Assembly: GCF_014199945.1 (NCBI RefSeq)
Contig: NZ_JACHOR010000001.1
Span: 620,001 to 684,000, forward strand
Reading direction: 5' to 3'
Origin: Brevundimonas variabilis
GTDB lineage: Bacteria; Pseudomonadota; Alphaproteobacteria; Caulobacterales; Caulobacteraceae
DNA: 64,000 bases
In this document: one piece after another, positions 51,094 to 59,436 of the stretch
Layout: each line of letters begins with the position of its first letter
Numbering within the stretch: the first letter of the stretch is position 1
Notes under the pieces: model-generated
The model's database searches: none
Seen by the model: the letters and a program-made list of their open reading frames with translations, nothing else
Told to the model about the DNA's origin: nothing
Made by a program: the position numbers and the translations under genes

Positions 51094-52614
51094 ATGCAAG
51101 AGACTCTCCGCCGCATCCTGACCGCGCGCGTCTATGATGTCGCTGTCGAGACCCCCCTGGACCCGTTGCCGCGTCTGACCGCCCGGCTCGGTCGCCCGGT
51201 GCTGCAGAAACGCGAGGACCTGCAGCCGATCTTTTCGTTCAAGATCCGCGGGGCCTACAACAAGATCGCGACCCTGGATGCGGAGCAACTGGCGCGCGGC
51301 GTGATCTGCGCCTCGGCCGGCAATCACGCCCAGGGCGTGGCCTTTGCGGCCACCCGGCGCGGAGCCGTCTCCACGATCGTGATGCCGGTCACGACGCCGC
51401 CGATCAAGGTGGCCGCCGTCCGCGCGCTTGGGGGCACGGTCGTGCTGCATGGCGACGCCTTCGACGAAGCCTTTGCAGAGGCCAGTCGCCAGGCGGCCGA
51501 GACCGGGGCCGTCTTCATCCACCCGTTCGACGACCCCCACGTGATCGCCGGTCAGGGCACGGTCGGGCTCGAGATCACGCGCCAGCACTCCGAGCCCATC
51601 GCGGCCATCTTCGTGCCCATCGGCGGTGGAGGGCTGGCGGCGGGTGTGGCCACCATCGTCAAATTCCTGCGTCCCGGGACGCGCGTCATCGGCGTCGAAC
51701 CGGCCGATGCGGCCTGCATGAAGGCGGCGATCGCGGCGGGCGAGGTCGTCACCCTCGATCAGGTCGGCCTGTTCTGCGACGGCGTCGCCGTGCGTCGTGC
51801 CGGTAGCGAGACGTTCCGTCTGTGCCGGGACCAGCTGGACGGGATCGTCACGGTCGACAACGACGCCATCTGCGCCGCAATCAAGGACATCTTCGACGAC
51901 AGCCGTGCCGTGGCGGAGCCATCAGGCGCCCTCGCTCTGGCCGGGCTCAAGGCCTGGGCCGCCGCCAACCCGGACGTCGGCGAGGGTGCCCTGATCGCCG
52001 TCAACTCCGGGGCCAATGTGAATTTCGACCGGCTGCGCCACATCGCCGAACGGGCCGAGATCGGCGAGGGCACCGAGGCCCTGCTGGCCGTGGCCATGGC
52101 CGATGACCGCGAGACCTACAGCCGTTTCCTGACCAGCCTCGACGGCCGCTCGGTGACCGAGTTCAACTACCGCTGGTCCAGCGAGGGGACAGCCAACATC
52201 TTCGTCGGCGTGGCCCTGAAACAGGGCCCTCACGAAAAGGATGACTTGATCACCACCCTGCGTTCGGGTGGCTACGGCGTCGAAGACATGAGCGACAACG
52301 AGACGGCCAAGCTGCATGTCCGTTACATGGTCGGCGGCCGGGCCACCGGGCTGCCGCACGAGCGGATCCTGCGATTCCAGTTTCCCGAACGCCCGGGAGC
52401 CTTCCTGCGTTTCCTGAACAGTCTCCAGCCGGCCTGGGCTCTCACCCTGTTCCACTATCGAAACCACGGCGACGATGTCGGCCGGGTTCTGGCCGGGATT
52501 TCGGTGCCCCCCTCCGAACAGCAGGCGCTCGACGCGGCCCTGGCGACCCTCGGCTATCCCTATGTCGACGAGACCGACAATCCGGCCAGTCGCCTGTTCC
52601 TCGACGGCGTGTGA
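51094..52614 (+). CDS. ilvA: Threonine ammonia-lyase, biosynthetic
   Basis: PLP enzyme that deaminates threonine to 2-oxobutyrate, the first step toward isoleucine. The 506 residues start with the catalytic domain, PLP Lys50 in FSFKIRGAYNKIA, ICASAGNHAQGVAFAA, and PIGGGGLAAGVATIV for the phosphate. Two C-terminal ACT-like domains (from about 335) are the isoleucine/valine regulatory part, as in E. coli IlvA (514), not the short catabolic TdcB. ATG 51094 gives the family N-terminus. A GTG at 51046 extends it by 16 residues and is less likely. It is divergent from nadA. A nested inverted repeat lies just before the start. Confidence 0.94.
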   Translation: MQETLRRILTARVYDVAVETPLDPLPRLTARLGRPVLQKREDLQPIFSFKIRGAYNKIATLDAEQLARGVICASAGNHAQGVAFAATRRGAVSTIVMPVTTPPIKVAAVRALGGTVVLHGDAFDEAFAEASRQAAETGAVFIHPFDDPHVIAGQGTVGLEITRQHSEPIAAIFVPIGGGGLAAGVATIVKFLRPGTRVIGVEPADAACMKAAIAAGEVVTLDQVGLFCDGVAVRRAGSETFRLCRDQLDGIVTVDNDAICAAIKDIFDDSRAVAEPSGALALAGLKAWAAANPDVGEGALIAVNSGANVNFDRLRHIAERAEIGEGTEALLAVAMADDRETYSRFLTSLDGRSVTEFNYRWSSEGTANIFVGVALKQGPHEKDDLITTLRSGGYGVEDMSDNETAKLHVRYMVGGRATGLPHERILRFQFPERPGAFLRFLNSLQPAWALTLFHYRNHGDDVGRVLAGISVPPSEQQALDAALATLGYPYVDETDNPASRLFLDGV

Positions 52615-52695
52615 GCGCGCACTGTTCGTTGTCCGCAAAGCCCGCTAAAGGCTCGCCACCCAAAGACGCAAAGTCCAAGAAGATAGAGACCGACC

Positions 52696-53232
52696 ATGAA
52701 CCTCGACGCCCTCTCGATCGGCGAGCACGCCCCCAATGACGTCAATGTCGTGATCGAGGTGCCGATCGGAGGCGAGCCGATCAAATACGAGATGGACAAG
52801 GCCTCCGGGGCCCTGGTGGTCGACCGGTTCCTCTACACCTCGATGCGGTATCCCGGGAACTACGGCTTCGTGCCCCATACGCTGTCGGGTGATGGCGATC
52901 CCTGCGACGTCATCGTGGCCAACACGCGCGCCCTGATGCCCGGTTCGGTCATCTCCGCACGAGTCGTGGGCGTCCTGCTGATGGAAGACGAGGCCGGTCA
53001 GGACGAGAAGATCCTTGCTGTCCCGTCGTCATGGCTGACGCAGCGTTATGACGGTGTGCAGAACTACACCGACATGCCCGAGATCACGATCAAGCAGATC
53101 GAGCATTTCTTCGCCCACTACAAGGATCTGGAAGGATCCAAATGGGTCAAGGTTCTGGGCTGGGCCGACGCTGCCCGCGCTCGCGAACTGATCCAGGAAG
53201 GCATCGAACGGGCGGCTGCCGCCAAGGCCTGA
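52696..53232 (+). CDS. ppa: Inorganic pyrophosphatase
   Basis: Family I soluble pyrophosphatase that hydrolyses PPi and pulls biosynthetic reactions forward. The 178-residue protein has [37 protein letters not shown], the signature DGDPCDVIV with metal-binding aspartates, [16 protein letters not shown] and [13 protein letters not shown]. Length matches bacterial family I enzymes (about 175). It is a single gene, convergent with rarD with only 1 nt between stops. Confidence 0.97.
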   Translation: MNLDALSIGEHAPNDVNVVIEVPIGGEPIKYEMDKASGALVVDRFLYTSMRYPGNYGFVPHTLSGDGDPCDVIVANTRALMPGSVISARVVGVLLMEDEAGQDEKILAVPSSWLTQRYDGVQNYTDMPEITIKQIEHFFAHYKDLEGSKWVKVLGWADAARARELIQEGIERAAAAKA

Positions 53233-53233
53233 C

Positions 53234-54157
53234 CTAGAGCGGCCCGGGGGTCTCGATCACGACCTGCCGGGCCGCTCTCGACCGATGCCAGGCCGCCGCG
53301 GCGAACACGGCGGCCCCGGTCCAGATGAAGGCGAAGGAGGCGATGCGCAGCGGCGTCAACGCCTCGCCAGCCCAGACGCCGATGGCGAACTGCAATGTCG
53401 GGGCGAGGAATTGCACAAAGCCGATGGTCGAAAGCGGCAGGCGCCGCGCAGACCAGGCGAATAGCGCAAGGGGCAGCACCGTCACGGGCCCGTTCAGCAT
53501 GGCCCAGCCCAGATGGCTCGGGTCGTCGAAGGCCACCCCCTGTCCCGTCCAGGCCAGCCAGACCACCCAGGCGATGCCGAAGGGTACGAGAAACAGGCAT
53601 TCGATCAGCAGCCCCGCCTGGGCTTCGATCGGGACGCGTTTGCGGATGATGCCGTAGCTCGCGAAGCTGAAGGCCAGGATCAGCGAGATCCAGGGCGGGC
53701 GGCCGAGCGCCACCGCCTGGAACAGCACGCCGACGGCAGCCAGCCCGATGGCGACCCAGCCCCATCGGTCGATCTTCTCCCGAAACAGCCACAGTCCCAC
53801 GACCATGTTGAGGAGCGGGTTGATGTAGTAGCCAAGGCTGGCTTCCAGGGTGGCGCCGTGGGTCGTGGCCCAGACGTAGCCGCCCCAGTTGACAGCGATC
53901 AGAAGCGTGGAAAGGCCCAGCCAGGCCAGCGTCCGGGGCTGACGCAGCGCGGCCTGGACGGTCGCGGATTGGCCTGCAAGCCAGACCAGACCGGCCGCGA
54001 AGAGCACCGACCAGAGCGCTCGATGGGCCAGGATCTCGAAGGCATCAAAGCCTGCGCGCGCCTGGCCCATGAACAGCAGGGGCATGAACCCCCAGATGAC
54101 GTAGCATCCGACCGCCGAAAGGAGCGCCGGCCGGGAGTCGACCGCCGGGCCGGTCAC
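53234..54157 (-). CDS. rarD: EamA-family transporter RarD
   Basis: A 307-residue inner-membrane protein with ten helices in two EamA halves. It opens with CYVIWGFMPLLFMG and has FEILAHRALWSVLF and GYYINPLLNMVVGLWLF, the RarD-type signatures. Substrates of RarD are unproven, though chloramphenicol sensitivity has been linked to it. The start is GTG 54157, overlapping the asd stop by 4 nt (GTGA), so the two are co-translated. RarD proteins as such have no known link to aspartate-family amino acids; the coupling suggests export of such a metabolite, which is inference. Confidence 0.92.
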   Translation of the reverse strand: MTGPAVDSRPALLSAVGCYVIWGFMPLLFMGQARAGFDAFEILAHRALWSVLFAAGLVWLAGQSATVQAALRQPRTLAWLGLSTLLIAVNWGGYVWATTHGATLEASLGYYINPLLNMVVGLWLFREKIDRWGWVAIGLAAVGVLFQAVALGRPPWISLILAFSFASYGIIRKRVPIEAQAGLLIECLFLVPFGIAWVVWLAWTGQGVAFDDPSHLGWAMLNGPVTVLPLALFAWSARRLPLSTIGFVQFLAPTLQFAIGVWAGEALTPLRIASFAFIWTGAAVFAAAAWHRSRAARQVVIETPGPL

Positions 54158-55200
54158 ACCGTGAGCGTGCGATAGCCGCTCTTGGGCTTGATCGTGCCGG
54201 TTTCGTCCAGCAGCTGGGCGATCTGGACGGCGTTCAGGGCCGCACCCTTGCGCAGGTTGTCCGAGACGACCCAGAACACCAGGCCATTCTCGACCGTGTG
54301 ATCCTTGCGGATGCGCGAGACATAGACAGCATGTTCGCCCGCCGCATCGACGGGGGTGATGTAGCCGTCATGCTCCTGCTTATCGACCACCAGAATGCCG
54401 GGGGCTTCGCGCAGGATGGCGCGCGCCTCGTCCGGGCTGATGGGCCGATCGAACTCGACCGTCACCGCCTCGGAGTGGCCGACGAACACGGGAACCCGGA
54501 CACAGGTCACCGTCAGCTTGATGTCCGGATCCAGCATCTTGTGGGTCTCATCCCACATCTTGGCTTCCTCGTCGGTGTAGCCGTCCTCGTTGAAGGAGCC
54601 GATGTAGGGGATGACATTGAAGGCGATCTGCTTGGGGAATTTCTTCGGGCGGGCGTCACCCAGGCCGTAGATGGCCTTGGTCTGGGTCCAGAGCTCGTCC
54701 ATGCCCTCCTTGCCCGCGCCGGACACCGACTGATAGGTCGCGACGACGCACCGCTTGATCTTTGCGGCATCGTGCAGGGGCTTCAGGGCGACGACCAGTT
54801 GCGCCGTCGAGCAGTTGGGATTGGCGACGATGTTCTTGCGCGACACCAGCTTGACGGCGTCGGGGTTCACCTCCGGCACGATCAGCGGCACGTCCGGGTC
54901 CTTGCGGAAGGCCGAGGAGTTGTCGATCACGACGGGACCCAGCTTCCCGATCTTCTCGGACCAGGCCCGCGACACGTCTCCGCCCGCGCTCATCAGCACG
55001 ATGTCGACGGTCGAGAAATCGAACGCCTCGATGTCCTGGCATTTGATGGTCTTGTCCCCCCAGGCGACATCCATCCCCTTGGATTTTCGCGAGGCGATGG
55101 CGTGCATCGTATCGACCGGGAAGTTCAGCTCTTCCAGAATGGTCAGCATTTCGCGACCGACATTGCCGGTGGCACCCACGATGGCGACGTTGTAGCCCAT
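54154..55200 (-). CDS. asd: Aspartate-semialdehyde dehydrogenase
   Basis: Reduces aspartyl phosphate to aspartate-semialdehyde for lysine, diaminopimelate, methionine and threonine, and here also for the carboxynorspermidine pathway. The 348-residue protein has the NADP motif VAIVGATGNVGREML, DNSSAFRKD, the catalytic Cys in VANPNCSTAQLV, TYQSVSGAGKEGMDEL, and the substrate-binding CVRVPVFVGHSE. ATG 55200 gives the exact family start with GGA 8 nt upstream; a longer frame to 55338 is spurious. It is followed by an overlapping rarD. Confidence 0.97.
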   Translation of the reverse strand: MGYNVAIVGATGNVGREMLTILEELNFPVDTMHAIASRKSKGMDVAWGDKTIKCQDIEAFDFSTVDIVLMSAGGDVSRAWSEKIGKLGPVVIDNSSAFRKDPDVPLIVPEVNPDAVKLVSRKNIVANPNCSTAQLVVALKPLHDAAKIKRCVVATYQSVSGAGKEGMDELWTQTKAIYGLGDARPKKFPKQIAFNVIPYIGSFNEDGYTDEEAKMWDETHKMLDPDIKLTVTCVRVPVFVGHSEAVTVEFDRPISPDEARAILREAPGILVVDKQEHDGYITPVDAAGEHAVYVSRIRKDHTVENGLVFWVVSDNLRKGAALNAVQIAQLLDETGTIKPKSGYRTLTV

Positions 55201-55366
55201 CTTCTGCAGTCCTTCGGACGCGCTGTTGCTCGCCGCGCGGCGGCTCGCGGCTTCAGCGCGGTTTGATGTGGAAGATCCGGAAATCCGGACCGCGACTGGC
55301 ATATGGCCTTTCGCAACCGCGAAGCAACGGCTTTTCATGCCGGATTGGCACGTCTAAGCCTGCGCC

Positions 55367-56521
55367 ATGCCTTCCAGAGTGTCCCGCGCCTATCACAAGC
55401 GCCTCGCCGACGGTCGCCTGACGGCCGATCCGGCCCAGTCGAAAGCCCTGGATGTCCTGTCGCGCGTCGAGCGTGAGCTGGGCCACAAGGGGCTGTTCGG
55501 GGGCCGGCCGGAGGTCAGGGGCGTCTACCTCTGGGGGCCGCCGGGCCGGGGCAAGTCCATGCTGATGGACCTGTTCTTCGCCTGTGCGCCCGAGCCGCGT
55601 AAGACCCGCGCCCATTTCCACGCCTTCATGGCCCGGGTCCACGACCTGATCCGGCAATGGCGCGAGGGCGATCGCAAGAGCCGTCAGGCCGTCTTCGGTT
55701 CTCACAAGGGGGATGACCCGATCGAGCCGGTCGCCGAATTGATCGCCTCCGAGGCCCGCCTCCTGTGCTTCGACGAGCTTCAGGTCACCGACATCGCCGA
55801 CGCCATGATCCTGGGGCGGCTGTTCGAGGCTCTGTTCGAGCGGAAGGTGGTGCTGGCCATCACCTCGAACCGGGTACCGTCGGACCTTTACAAGGACGGG
55901 ATCAACCGCCCGCTCTTCACCCCCTTCATCGACCAGATCACGGCGCGCTGCGAGGTCGTGGAGGTTTCGGGCGAACGGGACTGGCGCCGGGACCGGCTGG
56001 CCGGGGCCCCGGTCTGGTTCAGCCCCGCAGGGCCCGAGGCTCGCGCAGGGTTCGAGACCCTGTGGTCCGACCTCAGGGGTGATGAACCCGAAGAGGCAAC
56101 CCACCTGACGGTCCTCGGCCGGGACGTGGCTGTCCAGCGCACCGTAGGCAGTCTGGCGCGCGCCACCTTTGACGAGCTCTGCGCCCGCCCTCTGGGGCCA
56201 CAGGACTATCTGGCCATGGCCGGGCGGTTTCACACCCTCTTCCTCGAGGCCTTGCCGACGCTGGGCCCGGACCGGCGGCAGGAGGCCCGGCGCCTGGTGA
56301 CCCTGATCGACGCCCTTTACGAGGCCCGGACCCGGCTGGTCGTCCTTGCCGAGGCCGAGCCGGAAGCCCTGTATCCGACCGGGGACGGGGCCTTCGAATT
56401 CGAACGGACTATCTCGCGCTTGCGTGAAATGGCCAGCGCGTCCTGGATCGAGGGCGAGGCTGCCCATACGCTTGACACAAACGGCGCTAAGCTCGTCCCA
56501 CACCCGGAGACCACCCGATGA
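55367..56521 (+). CDS. zapE: ZapE/AFG1-like cell division ATPase
   Basis: A 384-residue AFG1-type P-loop ATPase. It has the Walker A VYLWGPPGRGKSMLMDLFF, HFHAFMARVHDLIR, Walker B LLCFDELQVTDIADAM, and LAITSNRVPSDLYKDG with FTPFIDQI. In E. coli, ZapE destabilises FtsZ filaments late in division. Mitochondrial AFG1 handles respiratory chain subunits, and this gene lies close to the cytochrome oxidase cluster. The stop overlaps the next gene by 4 nt (ATGA). Confidence 0.94.
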   Translation: MPSRVSRAYHKRLADGRLTADPAQSKALDVLSRVERELGHKGLFGGRPEVRGVYLWGPPGRGKSMLMDLFFACAPEPRKTRAHFHAFMARVHDLIRQWREGDRKSRQAVFGSHKGDDPIEPVAELIASEARLLCFDELQVTDIADAMILGRLFEALFERKVVLAITSNRVPSDLYKDGINRPLFTPFIDQITARCEVVEVSGERDWRRDRLAGAPVWFSPAGPEARAGFETLWSDLRGDEPEEATHLTVLGRDVAVQRTVGSLARATFDELCARPLGPQDYLAMAGRFHTLFLEALPTLGPDRRQEARRLVTLIDALYEARTRLVVLAEAEPEALYPTGDGAFEFERTISRLREMASASWIEGEAAHTLDTNGAKLVPHPETTR

Positions 56522-57033
56522 TCGTCGCAACTGCTGCCGCCCTGATGCTTCTGGCATCGCCGACGTCCCCGGTCTCCCAGTCCCAGCCCCCCGCGGCAGC
56601 GCAGCCTGCCACCATCGGCCTGTCGATCCCGGCCATGACGGGCTTTCTGACGGCACAGGGCCTTACCGTCGGGCCGCTGGAACAGGATGGCCAGCGGCGG
56701 TTCGTCTCCGTCACCGATGGCCCGGTCCGCTGGGTCCTGTTCTTCCAGTCCTGCGAGGGCGACGTTTGTTCCGACCTGCAGTTCAGCTTCGGCTTTGCCA
56801 ACGCGGGCGTGACGATGGACGGGGTCAATCGCTGGAACCGCGAGCGCCGCTTTCTCAAGGCCTTTTTCGAACCGGGGGCCACACCCCAGGCCCCGGCGGC
56901 CGCCGCGACCCAGTTCGATGTCCTGATCAATGGCGTTCAGGGCGTCGAGCAGCTGTCGGACCCGCTCTCGGTGTGGCGCAGTTCGATCCTGGAATTCCCC
57001 GCCGTCGTGATCAGCCCGCCGCCTGCGGCCTGA
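56518..57033 (+). CDS. Secreted YbjN-domain protein
   Basis: A 171-residue protein. A signal peptide (VATAAALMLLASPTSPVS) is followed by a YbjN/type III chaperone-like sensory domain: IPAMTGFLTAQGLTVGPLEQDG, WVLFFQSCEGDVCSDLQFSF, VNRWNRERRFLKAFFEPG. Two cysteines in SCEGDVCSDL could form a disulfide in the periplasm. The function is unknown. Its ATG overlaps the zapE stop by 4 nt, so both are made together even though they act on opposite sides of the membrane. It is convergent with the M16 peptidase gene. Confidence 0.85.
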   Translation: MIVATAAALMLLASPTSPVSQSQPPAAAQPATIGLSIPAMTGFLTAQGLTVGPLEQDGQRRFVSVTDGPVRWVLFFQSCEGDVCSDLQFSFGFANAGVTMDGVNRWNRERRFLKAFFEPGATPQAPAAAATQFDVLINGVQGVEQLSDPLSVWRSSILEFPAVVISPPPAA

Positions 57034-57039
57034 CCGGGA

Positions 57040-58311
57040 TCAGGCCCCGCGGCTCAGGGTCCGCGTGAAGGCAGCGCCGGCACCATTGGCCGCCTTGGGT
57101 CCCAGGACGGCGGTGGCCGCGACCCCGGGTGCGATCAGGGCCTGACCCACCTCGCGCAGATCGTCGATCGTCGCGGCATCGATCCTTCCGGCGCTGGCTT
57201 CCGATGACACCAGTTGCCCGTAGATCAGGGTCTGGGCCGCGATCCGGCCCGCGCGGCTGGCCGGGCTCTCGTCCGACATCCAGAGCCCGCCCTTGAGCAC
57301 CGCCTTGGCGCGGGACAGTTCGGCCGCGGTCGGGCCCTGCTCGGCAAGCCCCACGACCTCTGTGGCGCAAAGCTCGGCCAGCTCGACCGACCGGTCCGCA
57401 GCGGCACCGGCATAGATGCCGACGATGCCGGTCTCCTCATAGGCTTCCTGGTAGGCGTCGACGGCATAGGCCAGCCCCCGGTCCTCGCGGGCGCTCTGGA
57501 ACAGGCGAGAGGCCATGCCGCCCCCGAGGATTTCCGTGAACAGCCGCAGGCTCGACAGGCGCGGGTCCGTGGCCGACAGCGACGGCATCTGGAAGACCAC
57601 ATTGGCCTGTTCGATCCGGCGCGCCAGTTTCGCATCGCCACCCACGAATGTGGCAGGCTGCGCGGCATCGGCCGGCATGGCCACAGCGTCGCCGAACCAG
57701 CGCTCACTCAGGGCCAGCAACTCGTCCTCGTCGACCGAGCCGGAGACCGCGACCACCATCCGGTCCGGCGAATACAGGCGCGCGCGCCAGGCCTCGATAG
57801 AGGCGCGGTCGACCGGCTTCAGGCTCTCGACCGATCCCAGGATCGGCCGTCCCAGGGGCTGGCCGGTAAAGGCCCGGGTCTGGGCCATTTCGAAGACATG
57901 GTCGTCGGGGGTGTCGAAGGCCTCGGCGATCTCCTGGGCCACGACGTCCTTCTCGCGCTCGATCTCCGCGGGATCGAGCCGCGGCCGGAAGACGAGGTCG
58001 GAAACGACCTGCATCGCCAGCGGCAGCGACCCGTCGAGCGCGCGGACTTCATAGCTGGTACGCTCATAGCCGGTGGCGGCATTGATCGATCCGCCTTCGG
58101 CTTCGATCCGCTCGACGATATCGCGCGCACCCATGTCGCCCGCACCCTTGAACACCAGATGTTCCAGCAGGTGCGACCAGCCCGACTGGGCCTCGGTTTC
58201 CCATCGCGCCCCGCCACGCACGGCCACCGTCAGCGCCAGGGTGCGCAGACCGGGCATGGGATCGCAGACGACGCGGACGCCATTGGACAGGGTATGGAGA
58301 CGCGCGGTCAG
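57040..58311 (-). CDS. M16-family zinc peptidase (processing-peptidase-like), CTG start
   Basis: A 423-residue peptidase related to mitochondrial processing peptidase. The inverted zinc motif is HLLEHLVFKGAG (HxxEH) near residue 54, and a downstream Glu lies in VVAQEIAEAFDTPDD. An inactive-half C-domain holds FTEILGGGMASRLFQ and GLAYAVDAYQ. An ATG occurs only at codon 19 (58257), which would delete the conserved first strand RLHTLSNGVRVVCDPM. The frame extends to CTG at 58311, overlapping the SURF1 TGA in CTGA with AGAAGGA upstream, so CTG is the likely start. It is the last gene of the oxidase cluster. Confidence 0.9.
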   Translation of the reverse strand: MTARLHTLSNGVRVVCDPMPGLRTLALTVAVRGGARWETEAQSGWSHLLEHLVFKGAGDMGARDIVERIEAEGGSINAATGYERTSYEVRALDGSLPLAMQVVSDLVFRPRLDPAEIEREKDVVAQEIAEAFDTPDDHVFEMAQTRAFTGQPLGRPILGSVESLKPVDRASIEAWRARLYSPDRMVVAVSGSVDEDELLALSERWFGDAVAMPADAAQPATFVGGDAKLARRIEQANVVFQMPSLSATDPRLSSLRLFTEILGGGMASRLFQSAREDRGLAYAVDAYQEAYEETGIVGIYAGAAADRSVELAELCATEVVGLAEQGPTAAELSRAKAVLKGGLWMSDESPASRAGRIAAQTLIYGQLVSSEASAGRIDAATIDDLREVGQALIAPGVAATAVLGPKAANGAGAAFTRTLSRGA

Positions 58312-59045
58312 GGGATGTCCTTCTTCCCGGGGGCCGTACTGCCGGATCGTGAACTCGAACGGCTGCGGCCGAGCATCGCCACATAGACACCGACCAGGGC
58401 CAGCGCCAGTCCGAACCAGGTCAGCGCATAGCCCAGATGGTTGTTGGAAAAGCTGGCGGGTGGAGCAGACGGCCGCAGCGCGGCGAACCCGGGATTGGTC
58501 GAGACGGTGGCAAAGATCATCACGGGGCCCGCCGGTCCGGGCGCACCCAGTGCCTTGGCCATGGCGGCGGGCTCGGGCGCGTAGAAGGTCTTGCCGTCCG
58601 ACGCCGGCGTCAGCCAGCTTGCGGCCGGGACCTGGCGAAGCTCACCCTCGATGGCCAGGGGGGTGTCCGAGACAGCCACCGGTGGACGCTCCGTGACATC
58701 ATCGGCAACAAAACCCCGGTCGACCAGCAGAGGCGTCTTGATGCCCTCACTACGGCAGAGGGAGTAGAGGCGCACGCCCCCGTCGCCGTCGACGATAGAG
58801 CGCATCTCGACGAAAGGCGCGCTGGCCAGGCCGGCGCACTCCACGGTGATGCGACGAAACTCCAGGCTGGTACCGTCGCCATAGATGTCGAGGAGAGGGA
58901 CGCGGGGCTGTGTCGCGGCGACGCCCGACCCGGCGATCAGACCGTTCTTCCAGGCCAGCCGCTGCAGCTGCCAGCTGCCGAGGCCGATCAGGACGGCCAC
59001 GGCCGGGACCACCACCAGCGTGAGCCCCCACGGAAACCGTTTCAT
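58308..59045 (-). CDS. SURF1-family cytochrome oxidase assembly protein
   Basis: A 245-residue inner-membrane protein. A helix at each end (LTLVVVPAVAVLIGLGSWQL and ALTWFGLALALVGVYVAML) flanks a periplasmic domain, with the family ends GSWQLQRLAWKNGLI and NNHLGYALTWFGLA. SURF1 helps insert heme a into subunit I of aa3 oxidase. ATG 59045 overlaps the DUF983 stop by 4 nt; the longer frame to 59159 was rejected. The stop overlaps the CTG of the M16 peptidase. Confidence 0.93.
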   Translation of the reverse strand: MKRFPWGLTLVVVPAVAVLIGLGSWQLQRLAWKNGLIAGSGVAATQPRVPLLDIYGDGTSLEFRRITVECAGLASAPFVEMRSIVDGDGGVRLYSLCRSEGIKTPLLVDRGFVADDVTERPPVAVSDTPLAIEGELRQVPAASWLTPASDGKTFYAPEPAAMAKALGAPGPAGPVMIFATVSTNPGFAALRPSAPPASFSNNHLGYALTWFGLALALVGVYVAMLGRSRSSSRSGSTAPGKKDIP

Positions 59046-59419
59046 GGCTGATCCCTCTGATTGCGGAACTGGAGGGCCATCATCAGCCCCTTGCCCGGTC
59101 GCATGAGCCCCAGCGACAGAGCGGCGACCAGCGGGATCCAGACGATGAAATGCAGCCACATCGGGGGGCTGAAGGCGATCTCGACGTAGAGGGCGGAGAA
59201 CCCCACCAGAAAGCCCGCGATCTGCATGATGAAGGTGGCCGGACCATCCCCTGTCTCGATGGTCATGCGGTCAAAGCCGCAGACCGGGCAGATCGGGATC
59301 ACCTTGAGAAAGCCGGTGAACAGCGCGCCCTTGCCGCAGTTGGGACAGCGCGAACGCAGACCGGCCCGGATCGGATCGATCCGGACCGGCTCGGGCGGCT
59401 TGATCAGGGACTCTGGCAC
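59042..59419 (-). CDS. DUF983 zinc-ribbon membrane protein
   Basis: A 125-residue protein. A cytoplasmic zinc ribbon (RCPNCGKGALF and PICPVCGFDRM) precedes two to three membrane helices (IMQIAGFLVGFSALYVEIAF, LHFIVWIPLVAALSLGLM). DUF983 genes sit beside ctaE and SURF1 in most alphaproteobacteria and are thought to act in oxidase assembly or copper handling; direct proof is lacking. The start is GTG 59419, directly behind a repeat-derived hairpin and without a Shine-Dalgarno. The stop overlaps the SURF1 start by 4 nt. Confidence 0.9.
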   Translation of the reverse strand: MPESLIKPPEPVRIDPIRAGLRSRCPNCGKGALFTGFLKVIPICPVCGFDRMTIETGDGPATFIMQIAGFLVGFSALYVEIAFSPPMWLHFIVWIPLVAALSLGLMRPGKGLMMALQFRNQRDQP

Positions 59420-59436
59420 CCCGGCGAAAGCCGGGA
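59418..59436. repeat. Half-copy of palindromic repeat between ctaE and DUF983
   Basis: CCCCGGCGAAAGCCGGGA matches the hairpin core of the repeat at 21520-21614. It fills the whole gap between the ctaE stop and the DUF983 start codon. Confidence 0.75.
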
